Below are positions 6,384-10,000 of a stretch of 10,000 bases of DNA, one piece after another (position 1 is the first letter of the stretch; every line of letters starts with the position of its first letter). Made by a program: the position numbers and the translations under genes. Source of the DNA: Kiritimatiellota bacterium (GTDB lineage Bacteria; Verrucomicrobiota; Kiritimatiellia; JAAZAB01); NCBI GenBank assembly GCA_008636095.1, contig VSJD01000117.1, positions 1 to 10,000 on the forward strand, read 5' to 3'. The notes below the pieces were generated by a model, which had not been told where the DNA came from, did no database searches, and worked only from the letters and a program-made list of their open reading frames with translations.

Positions 6384-7457
6384 CTATGCCGCGGCATACA
6401 CCCCGGGATTGTTACGCGCATGGCGTTCAAGGCCGTTCATGATTGCCCGGCAACTGTTCTGCCAGCGGTCGGGCGGCATATCTTCGGTTATGCCCATGAT
6501 TACCCCGTTAATGTTTTCCGCCTGATTAAGCAGGTCAACCGCAGTTTTTTCCACATCGGCGTCCGACCGCAGATGCACCGATGAAGGGAAATTGAGCCAG
6601 AGAACTTTGTTCGGCCAGGCTTGACGGGCCTCGGCCAGCGTCATGTCCGTATCCGGCGCGGGCGTAAAAGCCTCAATATAATCAAGCGCGGTTCCGGCGA
6701 TAGCTTTTGAAAGCAGTTTGCAGTTGGCGTCAAAATGACATCCGATCAGTTTCCCATGTTTGTGCATAATTTCAGCCGCCTCATTGTAATGCTGAACGTA
6801 ATACTTCTCAAAGTTTTCGAGGCCGATGATTTCAGGCACAACATTGCCGCCATAGTTGGCATGCATTAACGGCGACTGCGCCACGATGGGATATATTTTG
6901 CGCCGGTTTTCAACAGTTGCATCATAGAGCTTTAATATTTCGTCGCGGTTATCCATCCACTCCGCGCAAAATGTCTCCATCTTCATGATATCACCGGAGA
7001 TGATAGCCTGCAATGGCTCAAGCGCGATGCTGGCGCGGAAAATGGCGTCCTCGCCGAAATCTTTCTGGGCTCGCACCACCTGGTCATAAGCCGGTTCATA
7101 CACCTCGTTCTCAATCATAAACAGGATGGCTTTGTAATCGGCGGGGCTTTTAAAAAGCAATTCATGCCGCCAGGTAGTGAATCCGGCCGGCTCGGTCAAG
7201 GTGGACAAGGTTCCTTTGGGGGTCTCGTAAAAAGTACGGATGAGGGTATGCCCGTTTTCCTGGGATGTCTGGCTGGTTATCTTTACGCTGGGCATGCTGG
7301 TTTTAAAAACGCTGACACGGTTGACGATGCACAAACCCCGATGGCGCATTTCCCGTTCGGCGGTGCATTGGGGAATCATACACTCATACATTGTGAAAGG
7401 CACACAATCGCTGTGCCCGCCTTTAAGCGCAATTTCAACTCTTTTTCTCGGGGTCAT
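6384..7457 (-). CDS. Uroporphyrinogen decarboxylase-like (UroD/MtbA superfamily) protein
   Basis: A 357-residue protein starting at MTPRKRVEIALKGG, the characteristic N-terminus of UroD-superfamily proteins; ATG 7457 is chosen for this reason over an upstream in-frame start at 7520 that would overlap yraN. The superfamily TIM-barrel pattern is visible: CVPFTMYEC (18-26), PAGFTTWRHE (90-99), NYGGNVVPEIIGLENFEKYY (201-220) and KLIGCHFDANC (236-246). True UroD makes coproporphyrinogen III, while relatives such as MtbA move methyl groups to or from corrinoids using a zinc site. In the region corresponding to the methyltransferase H-x-C motif this protein has H241-x-D243 with C246 three residues later, so the zinc site, if present, is atypical. 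A haem role is unlikely; substrate unknown. AAGGGGG overlapping the yraN stop may serve as a distant ribosome-binding site, which suggests translational coupling. Confidence 0.82.
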   Translation of the reverse strand: MTPRKRVEIALKGGHSDCVPFTMYECMIPQCTAEREMRHRGLCIVNRVSVFKTSMPSVKITSQTSQENGHTLIRTFYETPKGTLSTLTEPAGFTTWRHELLFKSPADYKAILFMIENEVYEPAYDQVVRAQKDFGEDAIFRASIALEPLQAIISGDIMKMETFCAEWMDNRDEILKLYDATVENRRKIYPIVAQSPLMHANYGGNVVPEIIGLENFEKYYVQHYNEAAEIMHKHGKLIGCHFDANCKLLSKAIAGTALDYIEAFTPAPDTDMTLAEARQAWPNKVLWLNFPSSVHLRSDADVEKTAVDLLNQAENINGVIMGITEDMPPDRWQNSCRAIMNGLERHARNNPGVYAAA

Positions 7458-7476
7458 AAAACGTTTTTCGCCCCCT

Positions 7477-7926
7477 TCACGGGACGCGATAACAACGATC
7501 CAGTGGGAACGCGTTTTCAATGTGGCGAATCAGGGGCGCGGGCGTGTCCACCGTGCCGATAACTTCAACGACGTCGAAGCGGAAGGCATTCGGCCTCTGG
7601 CGCAGGTGTTTAATATAGCGCACGGCGGCACGCGAAAGATAATGCCGCTTGGCGTGGTTTACGGCCTCGCCCGGCCGCCCGAACGCCTCGGTTTTGCGGG
7701 TCTTGACCTCCACGAACACAAGCACCGCGCCGTCCCGGGCTACCAGGTCCAGTTCATCGCGCCGTCCCACGTGAACCCGCCGGCCGAGGATGGCATAGCC
7801 TTTTTGACGGAGCGCGCGTTCGGCCTGGGCCTCGCCCCACTGACCTGCGGAGGTAAGTTCGGCGCCATTTGCCGTAGTGCTGGGGCATAGCAGGCGTTTA
7901 ACGGTTTTCCACATGAGGTTTGACAT
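7477..7926 (-). CDS. yraN: YraN/UPF0102 family protein, endonuclease-like fold
   Basis: 149 residues from ATG 7926, slightly longer than the usual 115-130. The core matches the family: GQWGEAQAERALRQKGYAIL (28-47), the acidic DELDLVARDG (57-66), VFVEVKTRK (70-78), AVRYIKHL (101-108) and the end HIENAF (135-140). The E58/D60 and E73-x-K75 arrangement resembles the restriction-endonuclease-like nuclease centre, and family members are thought to act on DNA, but function is not firmly known. The first about 25 residues are non-conserved and the region upstream is repeat cassette B, so the N-terminus is uncertain; ATG 7914 and TTG 7944 (inside the repeat) are alternatives. It follows rnhB on the same strand, a common bacterial neighbour pair, and is followed by the UroD-like gene 19 bases later. 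Confidence 0.87.
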   Translation of the reverse strand: MSNLMWKTVKRLLCPSTTANGAELTSAGQWGEAQAERALRQKGYAILGRRVHVGRRDELDLVARDGAVLVFVEVKTRKTEAFGRPGEAVNHAKRHYLSRAAVRYIKHLRQRPNAFRFDVVEVIGTVDTPAPLIRHIENAFPLDRCYRVP

Positions 7927-7928
7927 AA

Positions 7929-8092
7929 AAATTCCAAATTCCAAGTTTTAAATTCCAAGGAAATGCAACCAATTAAGGCGAAAGTTACAGCCTTCGGCGG
8001 TAAAAACGGGAAGAAAACTAGGATTTATTTTGTTTTTTTAGAATTTAACTATTCCTTGGAATTTGGATTTTGGAGCTTTGAATTTAAAAAAG
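7929..8092. repeat. Inverted-arm repeat cassette B (AATTCCAA-type words)
   Basis: The left arm at 7929-7962 reads as units of AATTCCAA. The right arm at 8052-8092 has the same words inverted (TTGGAATTT, TTTGGATTTT, TTTGAATTT). A perfect 13-base inverted repeat pairs 7950-7962 with 8052-8064, and weaker pairing extends outward. The core at 7963-8051 (89 bases) is non-repetitive and includes a T-rich stretch at 8025-8039. The cassette codes for the last dozen residues and stop of rnhB and touches the start region of yraN, so both genes have repeat-derived ends. Degenerate TGGAATTTGG arrays are known to me as dispersed sequences in several environmental bacteria. Confidence 0.75.
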
Positions 8093-8771
8093 CATTTGCC
8101 GGTTTGTCGGCATGATGCATACGGCCGCGGATGGCCTCAATATCGCGCACCGGTCGGAAGGAACGGCGATGCTCTTGCATGGCGCCGTATTTCAATAGGG
8201 CCTGGATATGGGCGGCGGTGCCATAGCCTTTGTGCCGCACGAACCCGTATTCGGGATGACGGTGATCGAGATCGGTCATCCACCTGTCGCGCGTGACCTT
8301 GGCTATTACGCTGGCGGCGGCAATCGAAAGACTGCGCGCGTCGCCCTTTATGATGGCTAATGAAGGGCAGGGTAAGTTGGGAACCGGCAGGCCGTCAACC
8401 AGCGCGTACTCGGGGAGTGCCGCCAGGTGATGCAAGCAGCGGTTCATGCTCCGGTGCGTGGCGCACAAAATGTTGATTTCGTCAATTTCCGGCACATCCC
8501 CGAAACCGATGCCGATTTCCACCTCCGGGGAATTGACCAGCAGTTCGAAAAAGCGATCGCGCTGGTTTGCCGTGAGCTGCTTGGAATCGGTGAGCGTGTC
8601 AAAGAGGCGATGTTCCTCTTGCTCGATGAAGGCTTGGGGAAAAATAACGGCGGCTGCCACGACCGGACCGGCCAGGGGGCCCCGGCCGGCTTCATCCACG
8701 CCGGCTACGCGCTTGCATCCGCGGCCCCAAGCCTGGCGTTCGAATTGAAGCAAACCTGCGGTTCCCTCCAT
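8049..8771 (-). CDS. rnhB: Ribonuclease HII
   Basis: A 240-residue RNase HII, which nicks the RNA strand of RNA-DNA hybrids and removes ribonucleotides from DNA. The signature VAGVDEAGRGPLAGPV (22-37) carries catalytic D26 and E27; D126 in ALVDGL and D144 in IIKGDARS complete the DEDD site, with the same 18-residue spacing as E. coli D108/D126. SIAAASVIAKVTRDRWM (149-165) and GYGTAAHI (182-189) are further family motifs. The conserved part ends near RRSFRPVRDIEAI (202-214); the remaining residues, including LNSKLQNPNSKE at the end, are a tail written by repeat cassette B. ATG 8771 has GGAGG at 8782-8778 as ribosome-binding site. The start is 18 bases after the rplS stop, in the common trmD-rplS-rnhB-yraN order. 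Confidence 0.96.
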   Translation of the reverse strand: MEGTAGLLQFERQAWGRGCKRVAGVDEAGRGPLAGPVVAAAVIFPQAFIEQEEHRLFDTLTDSKQLTANQRDRFFELLVNSPEVEIGIGFGDVPEIDEINILCATHRSMNRCLHHLAALPEYALVDGLPVPNLPCPSLAIIKGDARSLSIAAASVIAKVTRDRWMTDLDHRHPEYGFVRHKGYGTAAHIQALLKYGAMQEHRRSFRPVRDIEAIRGRMHHADKPANAFLNSKLQNPNSKE

Positions 8772-8789
8772 GCCGCCTCCGCGCTGTCT

Positions 8790-9143
8790 CTATGCCTGTT
8801 GCGTTGCCGTACGGGCTGTCTTGCCGGATCGATCTCGCAGATAATACAATTTGGCCCGCTGCTTTTTGCCGACGGTTTCCATCTCGATGCCGGCGATACT
8901 CGGGGAATGCACCGGAAAGATACGCTCCACGCCCTCGCCGAACGAAATGCGTCGAATGGTAAAGGTTTCGGTGGCGCCGGAACCCTTGCGGGCAATCACG
9001 GTGCCGGAAAAAGCCTGCACGCGCTCCTTGTCGCCTTCCTTGATTTTTACCAGCACCTTGATGCTGTCGCCCACCGCAAAGGAAGTCAGCGGTGCTTTCT
9101 TGCGATTTTCCGTGTCGAGTGTTTTCAGTATTGTTGAGCTCAT
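8790..9143 (-). CDS. rplS: 50S ribosomal protein L19
   Basis: 117 residues, the normal size for bacterial L19, a large-subunit protein at the interface with the small subunit. The family core is complete: FAVGDSIKVLVKIKEGDKER (22-41), QAFSGTVIARKGSGATETFT (43-62), IRRISFGEGVERIFPVHSP (63-81) and the C-terminal RAKLYYLRDRSGK (96-108). ATG 9143 gives the correct N-terminus, although the leader offers only a weak ribosome-binding site. It is followed after 18 bases by rnhB. Upstream it is separated from trmD by a 262-base spacer, most of which is repeat cassette C, whereas the two genes are often nearly adjacent in other bacteria. Confidence 0.97.
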   Translation of the reverse strand: MSSTILKTLDTENRKKAPLTSFAVGDSIKVLVKIKEGDKERVQAFSGTVIARKGSGATETFTIRRISFGEGVERIFPVHSPSIAGIEMETVGKKQRAKLYYLRDRSGKTARTATQQA

Positions 9144-9236
9144 AGTTTGTCCCGGCCTTTTTTTACCCCGTTGTTAATGAATGGGATTCTATGGATTTAA
9201 GTTGCCCCGTCAAGTCAATTTCACCGATCGCAACGG
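9144..9236 (-). other. Leader region of rplS outside the repeat cassette
   Basis: This 93-base stretch precedes the L19 start. GTTGC at 9201-9205 and GCAAC at 9230-9234 form a five-base dyad, and an A-run (as read on the minus strand) lies close to the start codon. I see no clear promoter and no recognised ribosomal-protein leader structure. If cassette C blocks read-through from trmD, any promoter for rplS would have to lie here or inside the cassette. Confidence 0.3.
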
Positions 9237-9415
9237 GAATGGTTGATGGTTCATGGTAAATGGTCGATGTGGCAAGAACGAAGAAAGATGGAACTCGGAG
9301 CGAGAGACACGATTCATCAAGACCCACTTGCGCTTCCATCGCCGATCACGATTTTGTGATTATGCGGCGCTGCTTCATTAACCATTAGCCATTAAACATT
9401 TACCGTCAACCATTC
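9237..9415. repeat. Inverted-arm repeat cassette C (AATGGTT-type words)
   Basis: The left arm at 9237-9269 has the words GAATGGTTGATGGT, CATGGT and AAATGGTCGATG. The right arm at 9376-9415 contains the same words inverted (ACCGTCAACCATTC and ATTAACCATTAGCCATTAA). The outermost 14 bases, 9237-9250 and 9402-9415, match as inverted repeats at 13 positions. The core at 9270-9375 is about 106 bases and contains ATCAC paired with GTGAT at 9345-9360. The right arm includes the last codons and the TGA stop of trmD (9406-9408). As with cassettes A and B, it lies between two genes read in the same direction. Confidence 0.75.
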
Positions 9416-10000
9416 TTCAAGAGGTCCGGGCGACGCGCGACCGTCCGCCGATGGGACTGCTCCTCCCGCCAGCGTGCGATGGCGGCATGGTCGCCGGTCA
9501 GCAGGATGTCCGGCACGCGCAGGTCCCGGAAGATTTCCGGGCGCGTGTATTGCGGGTATTCCAGCCGGTCGTCGTTAAACGATTCGTCCGCGGTGGCGTC
9601 CTCGGCGCCCAGTACGTTCGGCAGGAGCCGCACGACGGCGTCAATCACCACCGTGGCGGCCAGCGTTCCATTGGTCAGGATGTAGTCGCCGATCGAAATT
9701 TCGTCAGTCACCAGGCCCAAGCTGACACGCTCATCCACGCCTTCGTAATGTCCGCAAAGAAAGATCAGGTGCCGCTCAAGGGCGAGTTCGGCGGCCAGGT
9801 CCTGGCGGAAAGGGCGTCCCTGGGGGGACATGAGAATAACCCGCGCGCCGGGCGTGCGCGCCGATTCCACCGCCTTGAAGAACGGTTCCGCCTTTAAAAT
9901 CATACCCGGCCCGCCGCCATAGGGGCGGTCGTCCACGGTCTGATGGCGGTCGCCGGTAAAATCGCGCAGGTTGATAACCCGGAAGGCAACGGCGGCCTGC
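9406..10000 (-). CDS. trmD: tRNA (guanine-37-N1)-methyltransferase, 5' end beyond window
   Basis: 197 residues are visible, open through the right edge; roughly 30 N-terminal residues are missing. TrmD methylates G37 of tRNA from S-adenosylmethionine and prevents +1 frameshifting. The SPOUT-fold, trefoil-knot motifs are present: TVDDRPYGGGPGM (21-33 of the visible part), MSPQGRPF (57-64), LCGHYEGVDERV (81-92), EISIGDYILTNGTLAA (100-115) and YPQYTRPEIF (148-157). Two points are unusual. The cofactor loop is NGTLAA rather than GGELPA, and the residue aligning with catalytic Asp169 of E. coli is Glu (139 here, codon GAA at 9585-9583). The protein stops right after RRPDLL, where E. coli TrmD continues for another C-terminal helical stretch; the final Asn-Gly and stop lie in cassette C. 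It heads the trmD-rplS-rnhB-yraN group. Confidence 0.95.
   Translation of the reverse strand, partial: QAAVAFRVINLRDFTGDRHQTVDDRPYGGGPGMILKAEPFFKAVESARTPGARVILMSPQGRPFRQDLAAELALERHLIFLCGHYEGVDERVSLGLVTDEISIGDYILTNGTLAATVVIDAVVRLLPNVLGAEDATADESFNDDRLEYPQYTRPEIFRDLRVPDILLTGDHAAIARWREEQSHRRTVARRPDLLKNG

Noticed and set aside
7240..7890. Plus-strand open frame of 216 codons over yraN and the UroD-like gene
   Set aside because: It spans two convincing minus-strand genes and has no recognisable domain.
3307..9415. Insertion sequences behind the cassettes
   Set aside because: No transposase or remnant frame, no target duplications I could identify, and three different arm sequences argue against a single IS family or its MITEs.

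Overview
The window is a moderately GC-rich bacterial chromosomal segment. Its gene content suggests the PVC superphylum (Kiritimatiellota, Lentisphaerota or Verrucomicrobiota), probably from an environmental genome. The reasons are tandem GH109-type oxidoreductase-fold glycosidases, a UroD-like protein of the type often expanded in those phyla, a two-part hypothetical protein I associate with them, and a TrmD with an NGTLAA loop. This taxonomic call is inference from family recall, not a database result.

Layout. Positions 1-2682, minus strand: two tandem GH109-family NAD-dependent glycosidase genes. The downstream one runs off the left edge, and they are separated by a spacer carrying two strong palindromes. 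Positions 2683-2950: a divergent promoter region. Positions 2951-4575, plus strand: a small single-domain cupin, then an iron-alcohol-dehydrogenase-family protein with one substituted metal ligand. Positions 4594-5103, minus strand: a conserved-type hypothetical protein. Positions 5104-5348: an intergenic stretch with a hairpin and a compound palindrome. Positions 5349-6323, plus strand: a nitrilase-superfamily amidohydrolase. Positions 6384-10000, minus strand: trmD (running off the right edge), rplS, rnhB, a YraN-family gene and a UroD-like gene, in one direction. The first four follow the common bacterial trmD-rplS-rnhB-yraN order. The UroD-like gene is an accessory addition at its 3' end.

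The most unusual feature is not a gene. Three spacers between co-directional neighbours (cupin/adh, rnhB/yraN, trmD/rplS) each hold a cassette of about 150-180 bp with the same plan. Two arms of short, degenerate, tandem A/T-rich words face each other around a non-repetitive core of roughly 90-105 bp. The word differs in each cassette: GTGTTC-type, AATTCCAA-type and AATGGTT-type. Two cassettes supply the last codons and stop of the upstream gene (rnhB and trmD), and the TrmD C-terminus is short exactly at that border. This looks like repeated insertion at gene 3' ends.

Functionally, the right half is housekeeping: tRNA m1G37 methylation, ribosomal protein L19, RNase HII and a YraN nuclease-fold protein. 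The left half is accessory carbon and nitrogen metabolism: removal of N-acetylgalactosamine or related sugars, alcohol/aldehyde redox chemistry and C-N bond hydrolysis. No mobile-element gene, CRISPR array, tRNA or rRNA was seen.
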